A stretch of 31,772 bases of DNA from a virus: IMG/VR virus record IMGVR_UViG_3300009502_000141, positions 1-31,772 of that record; one strand, 5' to 3'. How positions within the stretch are numbered: the stretch's first letter is position 1; each line of letters starts with the position of its first letter. A program made the position numbers and the translations under genes. This document shows positions 1 through 7,952 of this stretch, piece by piece. The notes under the pieces were generated by a model. It did no database searches. It saw only the letters and a program-made list of their open reading frames with translations, and was not told the DNA's origin.

Positions 1-1088
1 CTACAGGCTTTCAGGGTCAGACCGGCATTGTCGGAAACACTGGTGCTCTTGGAAACACTGGTGCCCTCGGAAATACAGGTTCACAAGGGGCTACAGGAGT
101 TCAGGGTCAGACGGGAGTCCAAGGTCAAACAGGTATTATCGGTAACACAGGCGCCCTTGGAAATACAGGCGCCCTTGGAAATACTGGATCTCAAGGGCAG
201 ACAGGTGTTGGAGCTCAAGGTGCAACGGGTCTACAGGGATCTCAGGGGCAAACAGGTTCTCAAGGGCAGACAGGCCTAGGGGCTCAAGGTGCAACGGGTC
301 TACAGGGATCTCAGGGGCAAACAGGTTCTCAAGGGCAGACAGGCCTAGGGGCTCAAGGAGATATTGGAGCTACAGGACTGCAGGGAGCTACAGGTCAAGG
401 CCCTCAAGGAGTCACGGGTTTACAGGGTCGCACAGGACTTGCTGGTTCTACGGGGCCATCAGCGGGCCCTCAAGGAGTCACGGGTTTACAGGGTCGAACA
501 GGTCTTCAGGGTGTAACTGGCTTGATAGGTTTGACTGGGGCAGGCCCACAGGGAGCTACAGGTTTGACAGGCCGTACAGGTCTTGCAGGCGCCACAGGTC
601 CTTCGGCAGGTCCTCAGGGAGTCACTGGTTTAAGAGGTGTGACCGGCTTTCAGGGAATTACGGGAGTTCAGGGCCAAACAGGGCAGGGTTCTACAGGAGT
701 TCCTGGCGCTACTGGCCCGGCAAATGGCCCTCAGGGTGTGACGGGTGTTCAGGGTGCCACAGGTGTTTTAGGGTATAGAGTTTATTCAACCACGTCTACG
801 ACGACTCTTACACCAGACATGAATAGTTACGACCGCTATGCCTTGACATTACAGGCGTCGGATTGTACAATAGCAAATCCTACTGGATCGCCTTACGATT
901 TTCAGCAGTTTATTATAAGGATAGATGCAGACACTACTACGCGTAATTTAAGCTGGGAAAGTATGTATACGTCGGGCGGTGTAAGTATGCCCACATCAGT
1001 TCCGGCAAGTCATGTAACACATACAGGGTTTATATACTCAGCCAATGATTCGACGTATTTCTGTGTGGCTAGTATAGTTCAGCCCTAA
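1..1088 (+). CDS. Collagen-like phage tail fibre or appendage protein, 5' partial
   Basis: The reading frame whose codons begin at base 3 is open from the window edge to the stop at 1086-1088, so the true start lies upstream. About the first 255 codons are Gly-X-Y repeats, strongly biased to Gly-X-Thr and Gly-X-Gln ([15 protein letters not shown] types). The repeats are interrupted by single-residue breaks (GLGAQG, GQGPQG) and four-residue breaks (GPSAGPQ). After about base 775 the repeat gives way to a beta-rich C-terminal domain of roughly 100 residues ([11 protein letters not shown], then [14 protein letters not shown]). That ending resembles the C-terminal heads of many phage and prophage fibre proteins, which mark the distal trimerised tip. 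Known for the family: such repeats form a triple-helical stalk. Inferred: a host-contact fibre. The Thr-rich Y positions could be glycosylated. The TTG at 522 is not a real start. Confidence 0.85.
   Translation, partial: TGFQGQTGIVGNTGALGNTGALGNTGSQGATGVQGQTGVQGQTGIIGNTGALGNTGALGNTGSQGQTGVGAQGATGLQGSQGQTGSQGQTGLGAQGATGLQGSQGQTGSQGQTGLGAQGDIGATGLQGATGQGPQGVTGLQGRTGLAGSTGPSAGPQGVTGLQGRTGLQGVTGLIGLTGAGPQGATGLTGRTGLAGATGPSAGPQGVTGLRGVTGFQGITGVQGQTGQGSTGVPGATGPANGPQGVTGVQGATGVLGYRVYSTTSTTTLTPDMNSYDRYALTLQASDCTIANPTGSPYDFQQFIIRIDADTTTRNLSWESMYTSGGVSMPTSVPASHVTHTGFIYSANDSTYFCVASIVQP
213..350 (+). repeat. Perfect tandem duplication of 69 bp inside the collagen-like region
   Basis: Bases 213-281 and 282-350 are identical over 69 bp (23 codons), and a third partial copy starts at 351. 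The unit length is not a multiple of nine bases because each copy carries one Gly-X-Gly interruption (GLGAQG). A looser 66-bp repeat follows: a shared segment begins at 399 and again at 465. This is the pattern expected for length variation by slippage or recombination in a fibre stalk. Confidence 0.95.
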
Positions 1089-1106
1089 AATACGGATAGG
1101 AATTAT

Positions 1107-1322
1107 ATGAGTCTCCTCGTAGAAGAAACTTTTGAATATCCCTCGCCTGGGCCGAAATTAAATAGCCAGAATGGGGGTTATGGGTGGAGTGGCGCTTGGT
1201 CAGCTTGGAATATAAATTCAAGCAATCCAGTAATTGATGCAACAAACTGGAGCTACACAGATGTAGATAACAACGATTACTTAGGAAATGATTCACCAGT
1301 TTTTACATTTAAAATGAAATGA
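1107..1322 (+). CDS. Small appendage protein with LamG-like N-terminal motif
   Basis: A 71-residue product whose start is preceded by a TAGGA ribosome-binding-like sequence. The N-terminus contains ETFEYP followed by LNSQNGGYGWSGAW. From memory, this pattern (a 'FDY..G..L.GQNGG.GWSGAW' signature) opens LamG or concanavalin-A-like domains in secreted bacterial proteins. Only the first part of such a fold fits in 71 residues, so this is a very short domain, a truncation, or one half of a protein whose remainder lies elsewhere; the product of 2038-2487 has the look of a LamG C-terminal half. It lies in the fibre cluster with short spacings, so a virion role is inferred. It ends in a run of Lys and Met codons just before the stop. 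Confidence 0.6.
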   Translation: MSLLVEETFEYPSPGPKLNSQNGGYGWSGAWSAWNINSSNPVIDATNWSYTDVDNNDYLGNDSPVFTFKMK

Positions 1323-1331
1323 AATTTAGTT

Positions 1332-2030
1332 ATGGCTGCTCCTACATGGCAAGCTACTGGAGCTGTGGCTGCCGCCTCTGGAGGTATAGCACCTAATTGG
1401 CCAGCTCATCAAACAGGTGATATTGGTTTGTTGCTCGTGTGCCAGGGTACGGTAAGCCCCGGGATATTAACAACAGCAAACGGTTTCTCTCTTATAACAC
1501 TGACGTCGACTGCGGGGCAATCAACGGGTGCCGCATGGTGGTGTAGAGCAACATCCGGCTCAATGTCTGCTCCAGCTGTTGCGGACTCTGGTGACGGGAA
1601 TGCCGGCTGTATTATAACTTTCAGGGGGTGTGTCGGGTCTGGGGTGCCTTGGGATCTTTATAACACAGCCAACCAGACGTCTACTTCTTCGGCATCAATT
1701 AATTCTATATCAACTACGCTTAGTGACCTTCTTCTTGTCACACAGACTATAGCATCCCATCCAGTGAATGATACCACGCCACTTATTGGGACAAATGCCG
1801 TTACTAACTCAGCATGTACAAACGTAACTGTCCAATTAGACTCAGCAAGTGGCCTTAATAATAACGGAGACTGTTTAGCCATTATTACCTCTAATCCAAT
1901 TAATATAGGAACCACCGGTCCGACAACATGGGCGTTAAATATTTCTGCCCGTGCTTTAGGGCATATTATGATAGCTTTAAAATCACCAACATCTGCAATA
2001 ACTTCAGGAAACTTTTTTCAATTTTTTTGA
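1332..2030 (+). CDS. Phage virion structural protein, beta-rich appendage family
   Basis: A 232-residue protein rich in Ser, Thr, Ala and Gly, with no charged coiled coils and no signal peptide. The core pattern (GDIGLLLVCQG, then WWCRATSG, then DSGDGNAGCIITFRGCVGSG, then PWD) matches a recurrent family of phage appendage proteins that I know from tail-fibre loci, where the segment usually reads like 'KRATGSE...DSGDH..GRI.AFRGC..SGNPWD'. The family has no assigned biochemical activity and is expected to be a beta-sandwich. It is nine bases downstream of the previous gene and eight bases upstream of the next, so the three are probably co-transcribed with the collagen-like fibre. A role in the tail tip or head decoration is inferred from neighbours only. 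Confidence 0.7.
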   Translation: MAAPTWQATGAVAAASGGIAPNWPAHQTGDIGLLLVCQGTVSPGILTTANGFSLITLTSTAGQSTGAAWWCRATSGSMSAPAVADSGDGNAGCIITFRGCVGSGVPWDLYNTANQTSTSSASINSISTTLSDLLLVTQTIASHPVNDTTPLIGTNAVTNSACTNVTVQLDSASGLNNNGDCLAIITSNPINIGTTGPTTWALNISARALGHIMIALKSPTSAITSGNFFQFF

Positions 2031-2037
2031 GGCCCTA

Positions 2038-2487
2038 ATGCACCCTTTTGCTATTTCTTCCAGGACGCCTTCTTATCAGTATTCTGTGTCTGTGCCTGCG
2101 CTGCCTACTCTTTCTTCTGCCTCCTTGATTGTGGAAGGGCAATCTCAGATTTTTAAACAGGGTACATACCCTAAAATAGATAGTGCTGGTTATTCTGAAG
2201 AATCTTATGCCATTACCATTTTTATGTGCTTTGAAGATAAATGGGTAAAAATGTGTGATAAAGACAATAATTGGCTTTTGTGGTCTATTATTGCCCCTAA
2301 TACCTGGGACAGCCTTTATAACTGGAAGATGACTTTTGATGGTGTCACGACATTGATGTTTTACATAGATGACGTCTTACAGCCTTTTGATTCCATGTCG
2401 CCTAATCCACTGGTATTCAATGGCTTTTCAGAGGGAGTTAATATTGTTACAGATATTGGCTTTATAAGCTTTAAAGAATTGGTTTAA
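2038..2487 (+). CDS. Appendage protein, LamG/concanavalin-like C-terminal character
   Basis: A 149-residue protein of unknown family. Its C-terminal part contains WKMTFDGVTTLMFYIDDV, the type of beta-hairpin seen in LamG-like laminin-G/concanavalin folds ('G..VW.FYIDG....'). It is Ser/Pro rich at the N-terminus and has no signal peptide. It closes the fibre cluster; the next gene starts after an intergenic stretch that holds a promoter-like element. The domain character complements the N-terminal LamG motif of the 1107-1322 gene, but the two are separated by the 1332-2030 gene. A virion surface role is inferred from position. Confidence 0.6.
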   Translation: MHPFAISSRTPSYQYSVSVPALPTLSSASLIVEGQSQIFKQGTYPKIDSAGYSEESYAITIFMCFEDKWVKMCDKDNNWLLWSIIAPNTWDSLYNWKMTFDGVTTLMFYIDDVLQPFDSMSPNPLVFNGFSEGVNIVTDIGFISFKELV

Positions 2488-2494
2488 CCTGCCT

Positions 2495-2509
2495 GTAATT
2501 ATCTATTAA
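2495..2509 (+). promoter_or_regulatory. Degenerate copy of the TAATAATCTCTTAAT element
   Basis: The sequence TAATTATCTATTAAT differs at two of fifteen positions from the element found exactly at 6980, 7317 and 10845. It lies between the fibre cluster and the head module, about 60 bases before the gene starting at 2571, where a promoter would be expected. Function is inferred. Confidence 0.35.
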
Positions 2510-2570
2510 TCGTTTCTACTTAATAGTAGTGCCATATCCACATACCATATCCAAGAAGGAGATTTTTCCT

Positions 2571-2741
2571 ATGAATCCCGATTTGCAGAGAGAACTGTTT
2601 GCTTTCGACGAAAAAATTGCTTTAGCCAAACTTGAGGAATCTAAGGCTGCGGAAAGAACAAAGGAACTGGAATATCAGAAAGCTCGTTTCATGCTCGAGG
2701 CTTTCGTATCCAGCCTTAAACAGCACCAACAACAGAAGTAA
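2571..2741 (+). CDS. Small coiled-coil protein
   Basis: A 56-residue product. I chose the ATG at 2571 because AGAAGGAGA lies eight bases upstream; the in-frame GTG at 2529 has no such signal. Almost the whole chain is predicted helix, rich in Glu, Lys, Ala and Leu with heptad-like spacing, and ends in a Gln/His-rich tail. I recognise no family. It opens the run of small genes that leads to the portal, so it may be an assembly or virion component. Confidence 0.75.
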   Translation: MNPDLQRELFAFDEKIALAKLEESKAAERTKELEYQKARFMLEAFVSSLKQHQQQK

Positions 2742-2747
2742 CTTCTT

Positions 2748-3053
2748 ATGCCTGAATGCCTTAATGACTCAGAGGGCCTTTTCCCGCACTATTACGACCC
2801 GCGATATGATCAGGCCCTAAACCCTTTTGAACCTGGGTCTCTTCCAGACGTAGATGACTATTTACAGAGTATCTGTTTAGAGATCATCGGTAAGAGACTG
2901 AGCCCTGAAAAGTTTGGGGATTTAAAGGTTCAGTTGGAGAAAAAAGGGTATCTCCATAGGAATTTAGGGGATCCTGTCATTCGGGAGGAGACTTTAAAAT
3001 ATCTAAAAAGCCTTAAAATGGCTGGAAGGATTGTAAGAGCATGTCAGATCTAA
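2748..3053 (+). CDS. Conserved-looking hypothetical protein of the head module
   Basis: A 101-residue, mostly helical, soluble protein (LPDVDDYLQSICLEIIGKRL near the N-terminal third). It starts six bases after the previous stop without a strong ribosome-binding site, suggesting coupling, and overlaps the next gene by 13 bases. No signal peptide, membrane segment or known motif is visible. Small helical proteins just upstream of the portal in large phages can be terminase-linked or assembly proteins, but nothing here decides that. Confidence 0.75.
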   Translation: MPECLNDSEGLFPHYYDPRYDQALNPFEPGSLPDVDDYLQSICLEIIGKRLSPEKFGDLKVQLEKKGYLHRNLGDPVIREETLKYLKSLKMAGRIVRACQI

Positions 3054-3409
3054 ATAAAATGGTTGATGAAGTACAGAAAGAGGGTAAAGAGTTAGATAAG
3101 CGACTTAAAGGCCTTCTGGTAAAATATGAGGATCTTTTTAATAACGGTAATAGGGAATTAATACAGGAGAGAGCTGCATCAGGAACCATGAACGGTCTTG
3201 ATGATTTTTATCGGTTTATTCAGCTTATAAGAAGAAATAGGGACGTCGTGGGGTCTCTTGTGAGGGGCTTAAATAATTTGAGGCCACTATCAGGTTATAA
3301 GGTAATTATGGAAGACGTGCCTGAGATTAAGCCCAAGAAAAAAGCAAAGACTCAAACCGTGCGAGTTCCCGTACCGGAAACGGTCGAAGTAGGAGAAATA
3401 AATGGCTAA
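3041..3409 (+). CDS. Hypothetical helical protein directly upstream of portal
   Basis: A 122-residue product with an N-terminal coiled-coil-like segment (about residues 5-35), a central helical part containing YRFIQLIRRNRDVVGSLVRGL, and a Lys/Pro-rich C-terminal tail with KPKKKAKTQ. It overlaps the portal start by eight bases, consistent with translational coupling. The family is not recognised. Position alone suggests a portal- or terminase-associated protein. Confidence 0.75.
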   Translation: MSDLNKMVDEVQKEGKELDKRLKGLLVKYEDLFNNGNRELIQERAASGTMNGLDDFYRFIQLIRRNRDVVGSLVRGLNNLRPLSGYKVIMEDVPEIKPKKKAKTQTVRVPVPETVEVGEING

Positions 3410-6400
3410 GAGAACCAGAGTTGTCACGTCAAATATTCCTGTGATCCCAAGTACCGGCAATTCGAAGATGCCGAAGCTAACCGAAAATGAAATAAAGGCG
3501 CGTCGGTATGCCACAACTACGACTATGGGTGGCATGAGTTTTAATAATAATTTCAGCAATTTCAGTTCTCGTATGGCCGATACAGTCGACAGTCAGTCTG
3601 CTCAGTTCTATTCGCCGCAATTAAGCACGGACTTTCTTGAAAAACCGCAGAATGTAAGAGAGCGTAGGGCTTTCTATCGCTTTTTCTATAATTCAAATGA
3701 AATTGTTGGAAGAGCCGTAGACATTCATTCAACTCTGCCTTTATCAAAACTTAGGCTTGTTCCTCCTAAGGGTAAAAACAAGCATCAAAATGAGTATGTT
3801 TTTAAGTTTTTCCAGGATATGTGTGATGAAATGAAGCTGTTCAAGGTTCTTCTTGAAACGGCCCACGAATTTCATTTAATAGGAAACTGCTTAAGCAAGG
3901 ATGCTGAAGTAAGAACTATAAAAGGCTATAAAAAAGCACAGGATATTATTGAGGGCGATTTAGTCCTTACTGATAAGGGCCGTTTTAGGAGAGTCTTAAA
4001 AGCCTTTTATCGCCCTTCTGAGGATATTCTTAGAATAAAATGTTGGAAAGATTTTCGAGAACTTCCAGTAACGGACGAGCATCCTATCGAGATTGTGAGA
4101 GACGGCAAGTTTATTTTTGAGAAGGCCGGCAACCTTAGTCTGAGCGACTATATTAGAGTTACCTATCCGACGGAAGTCTTAGACCGGGATTATATTGCTT
4201 TTCAATACCCAGAGCACTATAAAAAAGTCGAGGGTGGATATGAGTATTTCTTTGATATAGTTCATCATAAAAAAGAGAGCAGTTATGAGGCAAAGAAGAG
4301 AGTGATAGACTGGCTTGTATCTCTTCAAGAGCCTGTTATAAAGACTAGGAAACAGATTGCTCAGGATTTAAACGTACCATTATCGACTTTTCATGGCATT
4401 ATATCTACGCTGGATCAAGAGTCCGACATGAAAATCCATGAGAGACTTGGAGCTTCAGGCTTTCAGAAGGGCTCGCAGGTTAAGTGGTATCCTATTAAGG
4501 ATATTAAGGTAGATACCTCCTACGATATTAAAATGAGGCGCTTTCTTAAGGCAGTTGATGGCATCAATATAGATAATGATTTTGCTTATCTTGCCGGATT
4601 TTGGGTAGGGGATGGTACCTTGTCCCGTGATGCTAGCAGAGTTACATGGGGAAGAGGCCTGTGGCAGATAGGTGCTAAGGAGACCTGCCATGAAAATTTA
4701 GATAAAATAAGAAATATTCTCATCAAGTTCTTTGGTGAGGATGCTATAACAGAGTGGACATCAGAGGGCATGACGTATTTGAAAGTCATCTCCAATCCAG
4801 GTTTTATTGAATGGTGGTCTAAGAATTTTGGTGAAACAACTTTCGGTAAGAATAATAAAACAGTACCGGAATGGTTTATAGATCTGCCACAAGAGAAACT
4901 GCAGCATTTTTTAGCAGGTTTAATAGACTCTGATGGCTGTATTTCCGTGTCGGGAGAAAAGAAGCATACAGTAGTTGTTGTGGCTATGTGTTCCCGTAAA
5001 ATAATGGACCCTATTAGAGATATCTGCCTTAAGTGCGGCATAGTAGTTAATTACACTGAGGGAGCAGAAAGAGATGTTATTCTTCCTCAAGGTGGGTCAG
5101 ACAGATCTGAGAAAATTTATTCTATAACAGCTTCTGATGAAGAATCTTGTTACTCATTTGCAGAATACTCTATAAAAAAGATTCCTGAGGGCGCCCATTT
5201 TGCCTCTATGCAGCGCTATTATATAAAAGATGATAAGGGACTGGCTTTTAAAGTTAGGAGTATTGATACAGAGACCTATGAAGATATGGTGTATAATTTT
5301 GAAGTAGAAGAGGACCATACCTATCAGGTTGCTGGTTTCAGTACGCATAACTGCTTCATTTTTGCAGAAGAGAGTGAGTGGCAGGAAGAGTATGACCCTC
5401 AGGAATACGCAAAAAAGCAGAGTGAGGCAGAACAAAAGAAAGAGTATTTAAAGCAGAAATTTGATATAACGGATAATGATCCTTTATACAAAGGGTGGAA
5501 AAAGCTACTTATTCTACCGCCAGACCAGGTTAGAGTGAGAAAACTGCCTCTCACAGATGATGTGGCCATTGAATATCTTCCTGACCCCGAAACTCGTAAG
5601 TTTCTTACTTCCGACATCCCTATTGACCCTACAAGCCCGACAAAAAAGGTTAAAAATTACGTTTCAAAAGAGCTTCAAGAGAAAATAAGGATGAGTGGGG
5701 TTATCCCCTTGGATACCGACCCTTATACAGGGTCTCATGTCCATCATCTTGCCCGTAAAAAGTCTCAGTATGAGCCTCTTGGTGTATCTGTTATTGAGAG
5801 ATGTATCAATACCCTCGTCCTCATGGATAAATTGAGACAGGCTCAGACATCTATTGCTTCTCGCCATATGACCCCTATGCGTGTCGTGTGGTCAGACGGG
5901 TTGAATCCTACAGACGTGGATAATCTCAGAGAACAGGTTGACATGGCGCTTGTGGACCCCGATTTTTCCATCATAGCCAACTATGAAATTCATTGGGAAG
6001 AAATGGGTTCCAGCGGCCGCCTTCTGGACATAACTGGCGAGAGTGAAGATTCCATGAATAAGCTCTTTGCCGGGTTAGGTGTTACTCGAGAGATTCTGAC
6101 TGGTGAAGGCACATATTCTGGGAGTAAGATCTCTCTGGAAATCATGAATACCGAGTACCTGTTATTCAGGGAAATCATGCAGGATTACGTAGAAAACTAT
6201 TTGTTTAAGCCTGTGGCCAAGAAAAAGGGCTTCATAGAATACGATGAGTATGGAAATGAAGTACTTCTTTACCCCAGGTTGAGCTTCACACGGCTGGCTA
6301 TTAGGGATAATGAACAGTTTTTTGATGCAGCCTTTCAGTTGTATCAGAAGGGGTCTATTTCCATTGACCTTATTCTTGATATTCTTAACATTGACCCTGA

Positions 6401-6707
6401 GTCGACCAAGCTTAAGATTGAGAAAGATCTGTTCACGGTTAATGATAGCCTTTTCAATGAAGTCATGCGGAATATTTATACCAATGTGGCGGCGCCCCTG
6501 GTTGAGAAGACCGATCTTGTGCAGAAGATGGCTGAATATCTGAAGTTAGAGATGACAGCTGAGGAGACGCCTCCTGCGGAAGGTGCTTCCAGATTTAGTT
6601 CGGAGAATAAGATGACAGCGGAACAAAGGGTGAAGTTGGCCAAGATTCTTAAGTATTTCCAGGATAATCCTCAGGCTATGGATAAAATGATCAGTGGGGC
6701 TAAGTAA
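3402..6707 (+). CDS. Portal protein precursor containing an intein
   Basis: The 1101-residue reading frame encodes a portal interrupted by a 488-residue intein, leaving a mature portal of about 613 residues. The N-extein (1-162) contains NSNEIVGRAVDIHSTLPLSK and ends HEFHLIGN. The C-extein opens CFIFAEESEW and includes KKLLILPPDQVRV, the stem-like QYEPLGVSVIERC segment and EILTGEGTYSGSKISLE, all typical of large myovirus-type portals. The portal is the dodecameric DNA gate at one capsid vertex; it nucleates head assembly and docks terminase. The C-terminal 40 residues are charged and helical. The stop overlaps the next start (TAATG). The extein junction sits in the conserved LIGN-CFIF core, so splicing should be essential for a working portal. 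Confidence 0.9.
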   Translation: MAKRTRVVTSNIPVIPSTGNSKMPKLTENEIKARRYATTTTMGGMSFNNNFSNFSSRMADTVDSQSAQFYSPQLSTDFLEKPQNVRERRAFYRFFYNSNEIVGRAVDIHSTLPLSKLRLVPPKGKNKHQNEYVFKFFQDMCDEMKLFKVLLETAHEFHLIGNCLSKDAEVRTIKGYKKAQDIIEGDLVLTDKGRFRRVLKAFYRPSEDILRIKCWKDFRELPVTDEHPIEIVRDGKFIFEKAGNLSLSDYIRVTYPTEVLDRDYIAFQYPEHYKKVEGGYEYFFDIVHHKKESSYEAKKRVIDWLVSLQEPVIKTRKQIAQDLNVPLSTFHGIISTLDQESDMKIHERLGASGFQKGSQVKWYPIKDIKVDTSYDIKMRRFLKAVDGINIDNDFAYLAGFWVGDGTLSRDASRVTWGRGLWQIGAKETCHENLDKIRNILIKFFGEDAITEWTSEGMTYLKVISNPGFIEWWSKNFGETTFGKNNKTVPEWFIDLPQEKLQHFLAGLIDSDGCISVSGEKKHTVVVVAMCSRKIMDPIRDICLKCGIVVNYTEGAERDVILPQGGSDRSEKIYSITASDEESCYSFAEYSIKKIPEGAHFASMQRYYIKDDKGLAFKVRSIDTETYEDMVYNFEVEEDHTYQVAGFSTHNCFIFAEESEWQEEYDPQEYAKKQSEAEQKKEYLKQKFDITDNDPLYKGWKKLLILPPDQVRVRKLPLTDDVAIEYLPDPETRKFLTSDIPIDPTSPTKKVKNYVSKELQEKIRMSGVIPLDTDPYTGSHVHHLARKKSQYEPLGVSVIERCINTLVLMDKLRQAQTSIASRHMTPMRVVWSDGLNPTDVDNLREQVDMALVDPDFSIIANYEIHWEEMGSSGRLLDITGESEDSMNKLFAGLGVTREILTGEGTYSGSKISLEIMNTEYLLFREIMQDYVENYLFKPVAKKKGFIEYDEYGNEVLLYPRLSFTRLAIRDNEQFFDAAFQLYQKGSISIDLILDILNIDPESTKLKIEKDLFTVNDSLFNEVMRNIYTNVAAPLVEKTDLVQKMAEYLKLEMTAEETPPAEGASRFSSENKMTAEQRVKLAKILKYFQDNPQAMDKMISGAK
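3888..5351 (+). other. Intein in portal with LAGLIDADG homing endonuclease and an HTH-like insert
   Basis: Residues 163-650 of the precursor form a complete intein. Block A starts at Cys163 (CLSKDAEVRTIKG) and block B holds TDEHPIE. Two LAGLIDADG-type helices are visible, LAGFWVGDG near residue 397 and LAGLIDSDG near residue 504. Block F ends DHTYQVAGFSTHN, and the +1 residue is Cys651. All splicing residues (Cys1, the block-B His, terminal His-Asn, Cys+1) are present, so it is predicted to be active. Between block B and the first LAGLIDADG helix lies a segment (about 300-345) containing RKQIAQDLNVPLSTFHGIIS, which reads as a helix-turn-helix and could help DNA recognition. Confidence 0.93.
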
Positions 6708-6982
6708 TGCGTACATCAATCCCCGATATTATTAGAGAGATGGTAGAGGCTTCTACAGGAGAAGTCGTAAAGAAGTTTAAGGCGGCGCCTCTTATAAAGC
6801 CCCCAAGGCGTAAACCCTCGCTTAAAAATAAGAGTGAGCGGGATGATTACATGAAAAATTACATGCAGGATTATCGGGGCGAAAAAGGTAAGGACTATCA
6901 GAAGACTCCGGATGCTATTAAAGAATTAAGGCGGAAACAAAAAGAGAGTTTGAAGAAGACGCTTAAATTAAAGGATTCATAA
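6707..6982 (+). CDS. Small basic protein, hypothetical
   Basis: A 91-residue, very Lys/Arg-rich protein (KPPRRKPSLKNKSERDDYMK) with its ATG overlapping the portal stop by one base, so translation is likely coupled to portal. It is predicted helical and soluble. The strong positive charge suggests nucleic-acid or acidic-protein contact, for example an internal head or assembly factor, but I recognise no family. Its stop codon is the first triplet of the repeated TAATAATCTCTTAAT element. Confidence 0.75.
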   Translation: MRTSIPDIIREMVEASTGEVVKKFKAAPLIKPPRRKPSLKNKSERDDYMKNYMQDYRGEKGKDYQKTPDAIKELRRKQKESLKKTLKLKDS

Positions 6983-6994
6983 TAATCTCTTAAT
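6980..6994 (+). promoter_or_regulatory. TAATAATCTCTTAAT element, copy 1
   Basis: This is an exact 15-base match to copies at 7317 and 10845. It begins with the stop codon of the preceding gene and lies about 30 bases upstream of the AAGGAG and ATG of the 7023 gene. A second TCTTAAT follows within 20 bases. Three exact copies, all in short intergenic gaps of the head module and all on the + strand, suggest a phage promoter; this is inferred. Confidence 0.5.
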
Positions 6995-7022
6995 CCGCCT
7001 TCTTAATCGAAGGAGATTTATT

Positions 7023-7319
7023 ATGCCGAAGAAAAAAGGCCTTGGGGTATCTGTTGAGAAAGCTCTTGGAGTAATGGATACTCTTGTTGAGGGTTTAAAG
7101 GAGTTTGCTCACAGTAAGCTGAAAGATGGCCTTGTGGCTAATAAAATTTCTGATGAGAAGCTGCATAAGGACGTGACGGAAGCGAGCAGTGACGCCTTTG
7201 CCCTTATGCAGAAGATTAAGGATTTAAGAATTAAAATTGATAATGCAAAGCCGGATAAAGTTAATACTCGCTTTGCTAATCAGGTTGTAAAAAACTTCCT
7301 TGAAGGACAGATTCGATAA
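7023..7319 (+). CDS. Hypothetical helical protein of the head module
   Basis: A 98-residue, Lys-rich, largely helical protein (residues about 10-80) with no membrane segment. The ATG at 7023 is preceded by GAAGGAG, a strong ribosome-binding site. It is flanked on both sides by the repeated intergenic element, so it may form its own transcription unit, perhaps because a high copy number is needed. No family is recognised. Confidence 0.75.
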   Translation: MPKKKGLGVSVEKALGVMDTLVEGLKEFAHSKLKDGLVANKISDEKLHKDVTEASSDAFALMQKIKDLRIKIDNAKPDKVNTRFANQVVKNFLEGQIR

Positions 7320-7335
7320 TAATCTCTTAATACAT
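7317..7335 (+). promoter_or_regulatory. TAATAATCTCTTAATACAT element, copy 2
   Basis: This 19-base copy is identical to the one at 10845, and both are followed nine bases later by a TTTGCAA or ATTGCAA box. It starts in the stop codon of the previous gene and lies about 37 bases before the ATG at 7372. The identical spacing of the two boxes in two unrelated gaps argues for a functional site such as a phage promoter. Function is inferred. Confidence 0.55.
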
Positions 7336-7371
7336 CGTAAAATTGCAACATCAGCAATTGAAGGTACTTAT

Positions 7372-7917
7372 ATGAAAGTCATAGTTTTAGTTCCAAATGT
7401 AGTAAGAAACTATGTAAATAGCTTCCCTGAGACTACTCAGAACGCCTATAAGTATTTCAATTATGATAACAGGGTCGTAGATGAGCGGGCTGATAAAAGA
7501 TTTGATAACAAAGCTCCTTACAGGGGGCCGGAAGATCTCATAAATAGCGACTATGATACCGTTGTGACGTATGCCAGGACACTTGTTAATCCTATCCTGG
7601 CAAAATACAGCCCGAATGTGGCCTGTGAGGATGCTCTTCACATGGCTATAAAGTCGTTTGACCGTGGCATTTATGACGGTAAGATCAACGCAAGCAAGTT
7701 TCAGGTTTTATTGGATACCTTAAAGCAGCCTCAAAAGATGGCCGCTAAGAAGGAAAAGGAAGCTCCTAAAAAAGCCCCTTTAAAGACCATTAGAATCAAG
7801 GTTGATCCTAAGGCCGTACCGATGGATACAAGTGTCAGACGGCATCGTATGGAAACAAGAAGTGCTCCAGGCGGCACAAGAGTAGTAAAACAAAAAGGTC
7901 GTTATACAGTAATCTAA
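7372..7917 (+). CDS. Hypothetical head-module protein with basic C-terminal tail
   Basis: A 181-residue product. I chose the ATG at 7372 because GAAGG precedes it and because an earlier GTG start at 7300 would overlap the previous gene and run through the promoter-like element. Residues 1-120 look globular (MKVIVLVPNVVRNYVNSF; YSPNVACEDALHMAIKSFDR). Residues 125-181 form a Lys/Ala/Pro- and Arg-rich tail ending GGTRVVKQKGRYTVI. No family is recognised. The basic tail may contact DNA or the acidic protein encoded further downstream. Confidence 0.75.
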   Translation: MKVIVLVPNVVRNYVNSFPETTQNAYKYFNYDNRVVDERADKRFDNKAPYRGPEDLINSDYDTVVTYARTLVNPILAKYSPNVACEDALHMAIKSFDRGIYDGKINASKFQVLLDTLKQPQKMAAKKEKEAPKKAPLKTIRIKVDPKAVPMDTSVRRHRMETRSAPGGTRVVKQKGRYTVI

Positions 7918-7952
7918 TACGAAATTTTCAAACTTCATTAAGGAGGTTTTTA

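Noticed and set aside
213-350. CRISPR-like repeat array in the first 500 bases
   Set aside because: The repeats are contiguous, in frame and encode Gly-X-Y; there are no unique spacers.
522-1088. Separate gene starting at TTG 522
   Set aside because: The collagen-like frame is open from the window edge, with the same repeat pattern before and after 522.
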